Assembly: GCA_005882155.1 (NCBI GenBank)
Contig: VBCQ01000075.1
Span: 1 to 26,267 of the forward strand
Length of the DNA stretch: 26,267 nucleotides
Direction of reading: 5' to 3'
DNA from: Betaproteobacteria bacterium
Lineage (GTDB): Bacteria; Pseudomonadota; Gammaproteobacteria; Burkholderiales; Burkholderiaceae_C
Below, piece after piece: positions 8,427 to 15,661 of this stretch. The notes beneath the pieces were generated by a model. That model searched no databases. It saw only the letters and a list, made by a program, of their open reading frames with translations, and was not told the origin of the DNA. Each line of letters opens with the position of its first letter. The stretch's first letter is position 1. A program made the position numbers and the translations under genes.

Positions 8427-9368
8427 ATGAAGCATCGCGTGTTCGTCGACGGGCAGGAAGGCACGACCGGCCTGCGCATCAACGAGTATCTCGCGCAGCG
8501 CGCCGACATCGAGGTGCTGCGCATCGCACCCGATCGACGCAAAGACGCCGCCGAGCGTGCGCGCTTGCTGAACGCCGCCGATGTCGCCTTTCTCTGCCTG
8601 CCCGATGCTGCAGCCCGAGAGGCGGCCGCGCTGGTGACGAACCCGACCACGTGCCTCATCGACGCGAGCACGGCGCATCGCACGTCGTCAGATTGGGTGT
8701 TCGGGCTGCCCGAGCTGTGCGCCGAACAGCGCCAGCGCATTCGCGTCGCCAAGCGAATCTCGAACCCGGGCTGCCATGCGAGCGCGTTCATCTTGCTGCT
8801 GCGCCCGCTGGTGGACGCGGGCTGCGTGCCGGCGTCGCTGCCACTGTCGGCGACGTCGATCACCGGCTACTCGGGCGGCGGCAGGAAAATGATCGAGCGC
8901 TATGCAGCGGGCGCCGATGCGCACATCGATTCGCCGCGACCGTACGCGCTGTCCTTGTCGCACAAGCATCTTCCCGAGATGACCGCGCACACCGGGCTTA
9001 CCGTACGACCGGTGTTTCAACCAATCGTCGGCAACTTCTACAAGGGTCTGTCGGTCAGCGTGCCGCTGCACCTATCGCAGCTCAAGCCAGGAACGCGCGC
9101 CGAGGACTTGCATGCGGCATTCGAGAAGCGTTACGCCAACGAGCGCTTCATTCGCGTGATGCCGCTGCGCGACCCGGCGACGCTGGAAGACGGCCACTTC
9201 GACGTTCAGGCCTGCAACGACACGAACCGTGTCGACATCTTCGTCTTCGCGAGTGACACCCAGGCGCTGCTGATGGCCCGACTCGACAACCTCGGCAAGG
9301 GCGCCAGCGGCGCTGCAGTGCAGGCGATGAACGTGCATTTGGGTCTCGATGAGGGCCTGGGCCTCTGA
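8427..9368 (+). CDS. argC: N-acetyl-gamma-glutamyl-phosphate reductase (type 2 ArgC)
   Basis: A 313-residue enzyme that reduces N-acetyl-gamma-glutamyl phosphate with NADPH in arginine biosynthesis (cytosol). The shorter length and the motifs VDGQEGTTG (residues 7-15, nucleotide binding), the catalytic Cys116 in NPGCHASAF, TGYSGGG and SHKHLPEM identify the type 2 form. Start ATG at 8427 follows a weak AGGAAA at 8412. It is transcribed divergently from parB (93-base gap) and convergently with the GNAT gene (16-base gap), so it is a one-gene insertion into an otherwise minus-strand par block. All key residues are present. Confidence 0.93.
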   Translation: MKHRVFVDGQEGTTGLRINEYLAQRADIEVLRIAPDRRKDAAERARLLNAADVAFLCLPDAAAREAAALVTNPTTCLIDASTAHRTSSDWVFGLPELCAEQRQRIRVAKRISNPGCHASAFILLLRPLVDAGCVPASLPLSATSITGYSGGGRKMIERYAAGADAHIDSPRPYALSLSHKHLPEMTAHTGLTVRPVFQPIVGNFYKGLSVSVPLHLSQLKPGTRAEDLHAAFEKRYANERFIRVMPLRDPATLEDGHFDVQACNDTNRVDIFVFASDTQALLMARLDNLGKGASGAAVQAMNVHLGLDEGLGL

Positions 9369-9384
9369 TCGCTGCGGGAGCCGT

Positions 9385-10161
9385 TCAAGCGACTGAAGGA
9401 TCGAGGGTGCGGTAGTGGTACGAATAGGCGTCGCGGAAACCAAGGCGGTGATACACCGCGCGCGCCGGATGGTTGTCGCCTTCGACTTGCAGATAGGCGT
9501 GCTTCGCACCGTTCAATGTCGAATGCGCCAGTAGGTGCTCACACAGCAAGGTCGCGAAGCCTTGTCCGCGGGCCGCCGGCGCAGTGAACACGTCGTAGAT
9601 TCCGACCAGATCGGCTTCCCTAGCGACCTGCCCACAAGCCACGATGTCGGCGTCGCGCTTGAGCACGTAGGCCGAGAACGGCACCGGCGCATTGGCCAGG
9701 CGCTGTCCGTGCGCCTGACGCTGCGCCTGCGGCGAGCCGCGCAACGCGCCGACGGTCTGGGCAAACGCTTCATGCCCGATCCACTGCACCGATAACCCGT
9801 CGGCCAGCGCAGGCGGCTCATGCGGCGCCAGATCGGCGCGCACCATCACACGCGTGTCATCGAAGCTCCGCATCCCCATCGCGTCGAGCGTGGTGTCGAG
9901 TTCGCGCGGCTCGCTGAACGGCGTGATGCGAACGATCATCGGCAGCCGCGCTTCGGCGAACACCTGCTCGCACAGTGCGAGCTTGTGCCTGATCGCGAGG
10001 CGGCCACTCGCTACCGCGTTGACGCAGCGTGCTCGCTTGGCCTTGCCGGGTGAGAAACGGACCAGCCAACCATCAATCAGCCGCTGCTGCGGCGGCGCGC
10101 TGGCGTTGAGCCCTGCGTCTTCAATGCGGGACAGCAACAGGGGATCAAACGCGGGATTCAC
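9385..10161 (-). CDS. GNAT family N-acetyltransferase
   Basis: A 258-residue protein; the C-terminal half (from about residue 125) is a GNAT domain with the acetyl-CoA loop APAARGQGFATLLCEHLL and the terminal NHPARAVYHRLGF motif. The N-terminal half resembles the non-catalytic extension of two-part GNATs. The substrate is unknown. I chose the GTG start at 10161-10159, which overlaps the parA stop by GTGA, the usual sign of translational coupling; an ATG start would lose the conserved-looking N-terminus. Its coupling with parA suggests co-expression with the partition system but not necessarily a shared function. Confidence 0.82.
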   Translation of the reverse strand: MNPAFDPLLLSRIEDAGLNASAPPQQRLIDGWLVRFSPGKAKRARCVNAVASGRLAIRHKLALCEQVFAEARLPMIVRITPFSEPRELDTTLDAMGMRSFDDTRVMVRADLAPHEPPALADGLSVQWIGHEAFAQTVGALRGSPQAQRQAHGQRLANAPVPFSAYVLKRDADIVACGQVAREADLVGIYDVFTAPAARGQGFATLLCEHLLAHSTLNGAKHAYLQVEGDNHPARAVYHRLGFRDAYSYHYRTLDPSVA

Positions 10162-10928
10162 ATCGTCTCGATGCGCTGCGCCATCTCGTGGGCGAAGTCG
10201 ATGAACGCCTGCGCGCCTTTCGAATGGGCGTCGAACACCACCCCCGGCACGCCGTAGCTCGGCGCTTCGGCGAGGCGCACATTGCGCGGAATCACCGTGT
10301 TGAACACCTTGTCGCCGAAGTGCGATTTCAGCTGCTCGCTGACCTGCTGCTGCAAGGTAATGCGCGGGTCGTACATGACCCGCAGCAACCCGATGATCTG
10401 CAGATCGGCGTTGAGGTTCGCATGAACCTGCTTGATCGTGTTGACGAGGTCGCTCAACCCTTCGAGCGCGAAGTATTCGCACTGCATCGGCACGATGACG
10501 CCATGCGCGCTGCACAGGCCGTTGAGCGTCAGCAGGCTCAGGCTCGGCGGGCAATCGATCAGCACGAAGTCGTACTCGGACACCACCCCGGCGAGCGCAG
10601 CCTTGAGTCGCCGGTCGCGCCGATCGAGCTCGACGAGCTCGACCTCGGCACCCGCCAGCTCGCGGTTGGCGCCGAGAACGTCGTAGCCGGCCTTATCGCT
10701 GCGACGCGTTGCTTCGGCAATCGTGGCGCTCTCGAGCAACACGTCGTAGATGCTCAGCTCGAGCTTGCGCTTGTCGATACCCGACCCCATCTTCGCGTTA
10801 CCTTGCGGATCGAGGTCGACGACGAGAACGCGTTTTCCGATTCGCGCCAGGCCGGCAGCGAGGTTGACGGTGGTGGTCGTCTTGCCGACGCCGCCCTTCT
10901 GGTTGGCAATACAAAAAATACGGGCCAT
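10158..10928 (-). CDS. parA: Chromosome partitioning ATPase ParA
   Basis: A 256-residue Walker-type ATPase that drives origin movement with ParB. The deviant Walker A KGGVGKTT (residues 11-18) carries the signature lysine; DLDPQGNA, LIDCPPSLSLLT and RNVRLAEAPSYG are all intact. The ATG at 10928-10926 gives the canonical start MARIFCIANQKGG. In-frame alternatives at 10946 (ATG) and 10979 (GTG) would add 6 or 17 residues; none has a clear ribosome site. It follows rsmG with a 165-base gap and overlaps the downstream GNAT gene by four bases. Confidence 0.95.
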   Translation of the reverse strand: MARIFCIANQKGGVGKTTTTVNLAAGLARIGKRVLVVDLDPQGNAKMGSGIDKRKLELSIYDVLLESATIAEATRRSDKAGYDVLGANRELAGAEVELVELDRRDRRLKAALAGVVSEYDFVLIDCPPSLSLLTLNGLCSAHGVIVPMQCEYFALEGLSDLVNTIKQVHANLNADLQIIGLLRVMYDPRITLQQQVSEQLKSHFGDKVFNTVIPRNVRLAEAPSYGVPGVVFDAHSKGAQAFIDFAHEMAQRIETM

Positions 10929-11093
10929 GCGGGCGATCGAAGTCATTGGGTCGTTCGGAAGCGAGGGTGATTTGCTCACCGGCGGCGAGCTTATCGCGGG
11001 TTGATTGTCGGGCCTCGCTGGAGCTGAAATCGAGCGGCGCCACTGTCTGCAACGCGCAACCTGAAATAAATGGCTCCCCCCGTTTGTGAGCTC

Positions 11094-11753
11094 TCACACT
11101 CCTGGATTCGGCCGCATCCACACAAGACATCGATCGGCACCAAGTTCCGGAACGGCCAATGGTTCCACGTGAAACACTTCGATATCGGTCGGCAGTATCG
11201 CGATCTCTTCATCGGGCCGCTTCCCCTTCATCGCCATCCAAACGCCTCGGGGCGACAAGTGTTGCTTGCTCAGCCTGGCGAAGTCGGCCAGCGATGCGAA
11301 GGCACGCGAGGTCACGATGTCGAACGGCGGTGCCGCCAACGCTTCGACTCGCGCATGCTCGGCGCTCAAGTTGGGCAGCTGAAGCTCGCCAGCAGCCTGT
11401 CGGATGAAAGCGGCCTTTTTGCCAACCGTGTCGACGCAGACGACATCGATATTCGGGCACAACGCAGCGATGACGATGCCCGGCAGGCCGCCGCCGCTGC
11501 CCACGTCGAGCACCCGACCCGATTCGCCGAACTCGCGTCGAAGCGGCTCGATCACCGCGAGACAGTCGAACAGATGTTGGACGAGCATGTCATTCGGGTT
11601 GCGGACCGCCGTCAGGTTGTAGACCGCATTCCATCGCTGCAGCAGGTCAAGGAATCGGAGCAGTCGCTCGGCAGCGGCCCGATCCAGGCTCACCGACAAG
11701 CTGCCGGCCGCCTGCATCAGGCTTGTGAACCGCGGATCGACAGCTTCATTCAT
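11094..11753 (-). CDS. rsmG: 16S rRNA (guanine-527-N7)-methyltransferase RsmG
   Basis: A 219-residue S-adenosylmethionine-dependent enzyme that methylates G527 of 16S rRNA. Motif I VLDVGSGGGLPGI is at residues 81-93; RWNAVYNLTAV and TSRAFASLADF are typical of the family. Start taken at ATG 11753-11751 (MNEAVDPRF); a TTG at 11768 is a possible alternative and neither has a strong ribosome site. Near its 3' end the gene contains a parS-like palindrome. In relatives mnmG and rsmG are usually adjacent; here a PEP-CTERM gene on the other strand separates them. Confidence 0.94.
   Translation of the reverse strand: MNEAVDPRFTSLMQAAGSLSVSLDRAAAERLLRFLDLLQRWNAVYNLTAVRNPNDMLVQHLFDCLAVIEPLRREFGESGRVLDVGSGGGLPGIVIAALCPNIDVVCVDTVGKKAAFIRQAAGELQLPNLSAEHARVEALAAPPFDIVTSRAFASLADFARLSKQHLSPRGVWMAMKGKRPDEEIAILPTDIEVFHVEPLAVPELGADRCLVWMRPNPGV
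11161..11176. promoter_or_regulatory. parS site in rsmG (ParB binding)
   Basis: GGTTCCACGTGAAACA matches the bacterial parS consensus TGTTTCACGTGAAACA at 14 of 16 positions; the fifth position is degenerate in Burkholderia main-chromosome sites. It lies within the rsmG coding sequence, 0.2 kb upstream of parA. Confidence 0.8.
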
Positions 11754-11839
11754 GGGGGTAAACGCCAACTAGGGATGGGCTCGGGCGACGCCAGCGGCGA
11801 TTCTCGCGCACCCAAAACCCATCCCCATGGAGGCTTTCG

Positions 11840-12496
11840 ATGTCCAGCAAATTCTTTCGTCATGGCGCGGCCGTCTGCGCGCTCATCGTCTCGCCCATCG
11901 CGAGTCACGCGATCACGACCTACGCGAGCGCAACCGACCTGCTGCTGCGCGGGTCCGCACCCGGCGACATGGCCGGCTTCTACGGCGGGTCGTTGTTCGG
12001 CGCCTTTCCGGTCGCTTTGACCGACGCGCAGGCGCGCGCCGCCGTGCTCGGTGCGCCGGACGGCCAATTCCTCAGCCTGCCGGGCGGCCCGCAAGTGCCC
12101 AATACCGCGTTCAGCGGCGCCTACGTCGAAGTGTCTTTCGGTGCCGATTTCAGCCAGCACAACCTGTTGACGATCACCGAGCTCGGCGACAACCAGGAGT
12201 CGGCGCAGATTTTCCTGTGGACCAACAACGGCGGCAATTTCCAGATTGTCCGCACCCGTGGCGCCAGTGACGACATCGTCATCGACTTGTCCAGCTTCGA
12301 TCCGACGCTGCTCGGCGGCACCGCGTTCAGCAAGGTCGGCATCGGCGGATTGGACGAGAACGGCGCCAGCAAGGGCTTCGATCTCGATGCGGTGGCGATC
12401 ACCGCGGTGCCGGAACCGTCGACTTATGCGCTGATGCTCGCCGGCCTCGGCGTCATCGGTTGGCTCGGACGCCGTCGCCAGCGTCACGCCGCTTGA
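11840..12496 (+). CDS. PEP-CTERM sorted exported protein
   Basis: A 218-residue secreted protein. It has a signal peptide (basic start, hydrophobic core, likely cut after SHA near residue 24), a threonine/glycine-rich beta-type middle of unknown function, and a C-terminal sorting signal: VPEPSTYALMLAGLG, hydrophobic helix, then RRRQR. Such proteins are processed by an exosortase encoded elsewhere and are typical of bacteria making exopolysaccharide or biofilm matrix. ATG at 11840 has GGAGG at 11829-11833. It lies on the opposite strand between mnmG and rsmG, a position where most relatives have nothing. An 8-bp inverted repeat (11772-11779 / 11818-11825) precedes it. Confidence 0.88.
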   Translation: MSSKFFRHGAAVCALIVSPIASHAITTYASATDLLLRGSAPGDMAGFYGGSLFGAFPVALTDAQARAAVLGAPDGQFLSLPGGPQVPNTAFSGAYVEVSFGADFSQHNLLTITELGDNQESAQIFLWTNNGGNFQIVRTRGASDDIVIDLSSFDPTLLGGTAFSKVGIGGLDENGASKGFDLDAVAITAVPEPSTYALMLAGLGVIGWLGRRRQRHAA

Positions 12497-12509
12497 CCGC
12501 CTCAGGCGG
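12497..12509. terminator. Short hairpin between convergent PEP-CTERM and mnmG genes
   Basis: CCGCC-TCA-GGCGG forms a 5-bp stem with a 3-base loop directly after the PEP-CTERM stop and overlapping the mnmG stop. No T-run follows, so termination is only a suggestion. Confidence 0.3.
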
Positions 12510-14469
12510 CCGCATCGTCAATCTGCCGATCGTTCGCAGCGAAGCCTTTGAAGCGGCCCTTTTTCAGGTGCACTAGCAACAATGAAATGGCCGCCGGCGT
12601 CACGCCCGAAATGCGCGACGCTTGGCCCAAGGTCTGCGGGCGGTGCTGATTCAGCTTGTGGCGCACTTCGAAGCTGAGCGCAGTCACCTGACCGTAGTCC
12701 AAATCATCGGGCAGTCGCAGGTTCTCGTACTGCGATGCACGGGCGACTTCATCATGCTGCTTGTCGATGTAGCCGGCGTACTTGACGCTGATTTCGACTT
12801 GCTCGATCACCGTGTCGGCCAGCCGACTACCGAGCTCGGCATGCAAAGTTTCACGTGAAACATGTGGCGCCGACTGTGCGGCGGCGGCAATTTCGGTCAC
12901 CGCGTCGAAGTCGACGCCGGGTCGGCGCAGCAGGTCGGCCAAGCTGTACTCGTGATCGATGGCCCGGCCCAGCAGACGTTGGGCGTCGGCGTCGCTCAAG
13001 GTTTCGGGGCGGACCCACGTCGAGCGCAGGCGCTCGGTCTCGCGCAAGACCGCGTCGCGCTTGCGATTGAACGCATCCCAACGCGTATCGTCGACCAAGC
13101 CGAATCGGCGGCCGACCTCGGTGAGCCGCAGGTCGGCGTTGTCTTCGCGCAGCTGCAGGCGGTATTCGGCGCGGCTCGTGAACATGCGGTACGGCTCGGT
13201 GACGCCCTTGGTGATCAGATCGTCGACCAGAACCCCGAGATAGGCCTGATCGCGGCGCGGCGTCCAGGCCTCCTCGCCGCGCACCGCCAACGCTGCGTTC
13301 AGCCCTGCGAACAGCCCCTGCGCCGCTGCCTCTTCGTAGCCGGTCGTGCCGTTGATTTGGCCGGCGAAGAACAGCCCGGCGATCGACTTCGTCTCGAAGC
13401 TCGCCTTCAGCGAGCGCGGATCGAAGTAGTCGTATTCGATCGCGTAGCCGGGACGAAGAAGATGGGCCTGCTCGAGCCCGCGCATCGAATGGACCGCCGC
13501 CAACTGCACATCGAACGGCAAGGACGTCGAGATCCCATTCGGGTAGACCTCGTGCGTCGTTAAACCCTCCGGCTCCAGAAAGATCTGGTGTGAGCTCTTG
13601 TCGGCAAACCGATTGACCTTGTCTTCGATGCTCGGGCAGTAGCGCGGCCCCACACCCTCGATGACACCGGTAAACATCGGGCTGCGGTCGAAGCCCGCAC
13701 GGATAATCTCGTGTGTGCGCTCGTTGGTGTGAGTAATCCAGCACGGCACTTGGCGCGGGTGTTGCTCGGCATTGCCGATGAAGCTGAACACCGGCACCGG
13801 GTCGAGGTCGCCCGGCTGCTCGGTCAGTACGCTGAAATCGATGCTGCGCCCGTCGATGCGCGGCGGCGTCCCCGTCTTCAGCCGCCCTTGCGGCAGCTTC
13901 AGCTCCTTCAACCGCGCCGACAGACTGATCGCCGGCGGGTCACCGGCGCGCCCCGCAGAATGGCTTTGCAGCCCGACGTGGACCTTGCCGTCGAGAAAAG
14001 TGCCAGCTGTCAGCACCACGGCGCGTGCATGAAAGCGAACGCCAACTTGCGTGACAGCGCCGGTCACTCGGTCCCCCTCGACGATGAGATCATCGCAAGC
14101 GCCTTGGAACAACCACAGGTTGGGCTGGTTTTCGAGCCGGCGCCGGATCGCGGCTCGGTACAGCACCCGGTCGGCCTGCGCGCGGGTCGCGCGAACCGCG
14201 GGGCCCTTCGACCCGTTGAGGATGCGGAATTGGATGCCGGCTTCATCGGTCGCCGCGGCCATCGCGCCGCCAAGCGCATCGATCTCCTTGACCAGATGAC
14301 CCTTGCCGATCCCGCCGATCGACGGATTGCAGCTCATCTGTCCCAACGTCTCGATGTTGTGCGTCAGCAGCAAGGTCGCGCAGCCCATGCGCGCCGACGC
14401 GAGCGCGGCCTCGGTGCCGGCATGGCCGCCACCGACCACGATCACATCAAACTGCTGCGGGAACCACAT
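12502..14469 (-). CDS. mnmG: tRNA U34 carboxymethylaminomethyl-modifying enzyme, MnmG subunit
   Basis: A 655-residue FAD protein (GidA) that, with MnmE, installs the aminomethyl or carboxymethylaminomethyl group on wobble U34 of certain tRNAs. The FAD dinucleotide motif GGGHAGTE is at residues 13-20; SCNPSIGGIGKGHLVKEIDALGG, GTFLDGK, LKTGTPPRI, GQINGTTGYEEAAAQG and TSRAEYRLQLREDNAD are all present, and length is normal. It is origin-linked in most bacteria. A perfect 14-bp parS core lies inside it at a spot encoding HVSRETL. The gene begins with ATG at 14469 and a promoter candidate lies about 30 bases upstream. Confidence 0.97.
   Translation of the reverse strand: MWFPQQFDVIVVGGGHAGTEAALASARMGCATLLLTHNIETLGQMSCNPSIGGIGKGHLVKEIDALGGAMAAATDEAGIQFRILNGSKGPAVRATRAQADRVLYRAAIRRRLENQPNLWLFQGACDDLIVEGDRVTGAVTQVGVRFHARAVVLTAGTFLDGKVHVGLQSHSAGRAGDPPAISLSARLKELKLPQGRLKTGTPPRIDGRSIDFSVLTEQPGDLDPVPVFSFIGNAEQHPRQVPCWITHTNERTHEIIRAGFDRSPMFTGVIEGVGPRYCPSIEDKVNRFADKSSHQIFLEPEGLTTHEVYPNGISTSLPFDVQLAAVHSMRGLEQAHLLRPGYAIEYDYFDPRSLKASFETKSIAGLFFAGQINGTTGYEEAAAQGLFAGLNAALAVRGEEAWTPRRDQAYLGVLVDDLITKGVTEPYRMFTSRAEYRLQLREDNADLRLTEVGRRFGLVDDTRWDAFNRKRDAVLRETERLRSTWVRPETLSDADAQRLLGRAIDHEYSLADLLRRPGVDFDAVTEIAAAAQSAPHVSRETLHAELGSRLADTVIEQVEISVKYAGYIDKQHDEVARASQYENLRLPDDLDYGQVTALSFEVRHKLNQHRPQTLGQASRISGVTPAAISLLLVHLKKGRFKGFAANDRQIDDAAA
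12847..12862. promoter_or_regulatory. parS site in mnmG (ParB binding)
   Basis: AGTTTCACGTGAAACA matches the parS consensus at 15 of 16 positions and has a perfect 14-bp palindromic core GTTTCACGTGAAAC (12848-12861). It lies inside mnmG. With the second site in rsmG it marks the segregation centromere and places the window near oriC. Confidence 0.92.
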
Positions 14470-14498
14470 CGCGTTGCCTATTTTTTGAGCAAACCGGA

Positions 14499-14527
14499 AT
14501 TGTAGAGAGGCGCAGCGTGGAAGTCAC
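14499..14527 (-). promoter_or_regulatory. Candidate sigma-70 promoter for mnmG
   Basis: On the minus strand GTGACT (14527-14522) and TACAAT (14504-14499) are spaced by 17 bases (4/6 and 5/6 matches). The transcript would start near 14492, about 23 bases before the ATG. Confidence 0.5.
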
Positions 14528-14652
14528 TTGCCGGGCCAATCGACACACTAAGCCCGCCTCAACGCGTCGTCTCGCGTGTCGCTGTGGGTACCACGCATGA
14601 CCACGCCGAAGCGCTTGTCTAGACTGGCCGGCAACCCGTTCGGAGGCCGCCC

Positions 14653-15639
14653 ATGACCCCACTTGCCATCACCCGCCGCGATCTGCTGCAGGCTGCTCTC
14701 GTCGGCTGCGCGAGCCTCAGCCTTCCGTCGGCGCGCGCCGACGGCTGGCCGACGCGCTCGATCCGCTTCGTCGTGCCGTTCGCTCCCGGCGGCAGCTCGG
14801 AAATCGTCGCCCGCTCGACCGCGGTGGAGCTCGGCAAGAGCCTCGGCCAGACGGTGTACGTCGAGAACAAGCCCGGCGGTGCCGGCAACATCGCGATGGC
14901 CGATGTCGCGCATGCTGACGATCAGCACACCATTATTCTCGGCCACATCGGCACGCTGGCGGTCAACCCGTTCATCTTCGATCGCCTGCCCTACGATCCG
15001 AACAAGGACTTCAAGCCGATTACGCTGCTCGCGAAAGTGCCGAGCCTATATGTCGTGCATCCCGACCTGCCGGTGAAGAATCTGAAGGACTTCGTCGCCC
15101 TCGCGCGCAGCAAGCCCGGCAAGTTGAACTACGGCTCGGCCGGCAACGGCAGCGCCGGCCACCTGGCATTCTAGTACCTGAAGATGGCCGCCGATATCTT
15201 CGTGCTGCACGTGCCCTACCGCGGCACCGGTCCGCAGCTCAGCGACCTGCTGGCGGGCCGCCTCGACGCCGCGTCGGTCGGTGCGCCGGCGATTCTGCAG
15301 TTCATCAAGGCCGGCAAGCTGCGCTGCATTGCCACCGGCTCCAAGGAGCGGCTGGCGATCCTGCCCGACGTGCCGACCGTCGCCGAGCAAGGCTTCCCCG
15401 GCTTCGAGATGACGCAGTGGTATGGCCTGCTCGCGCCGGCGAATCTCGCGCCGGCCCACGCCGACAAGCTCGCCGTCGAAGCGGCACGCGCGATCAAGTC
15501 GAAAGAAGCGCGCGAGCGGCTCGCCGGCGACGCCGCCGAGGCGGTGGGCAACACGCCGGCGCAGTTCGCCCAGTTCATCGCGCAAGAGCAGGGGCGCTGG
15601 AAGACCGTCGTCAGCCGCGCGAAGATCAAGCCCGACTGA
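14653..15639 (+). pseudogene. Bug-family (TctC) substrate-binding protein interrupted by an amber codon
   Basis: Bug proteins are periplasmic solute-binding proteins, often for carboxylates, much expanded in Burkholderiales. ATG at 14653 follows CGGAGG (14641-14646). A signal peptide with twin arginines (TRRDLLQAALVG) leads to cleavage near SARA-DG. The body reads WPTRSIRFVVPFAPGGSSEIVAR, then VENKPGGAGNIAM, and runs to GNGSAGHLAF. An in-frame TAG (15172-15174, codon 174) follows, and the same frame then continues with YLKMAADIFVLHVPYRGTG, LPDVPTVAEQGFPGFEM and a normal end at 15639. Relatives have Glu at this place, so a single GAG-to-TAG change explains it. Everything else, including total length (328 codons), is intact, so the lesion is recent, suppressible, or a sequencing error. 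Confidence 0.85.
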
Positions 15640-15661
15640 TCAGTTCGGTGCGTCGCTCGCC

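Noticed and set aside
15172..15174. TAG as pyrrolysine or other programmed recoding
   Set aside because: No pyrrolysine genes are visible, Bug proteins have an ordinary Glu here, and no downstream recoding structure is seen; a mutation is simpler.
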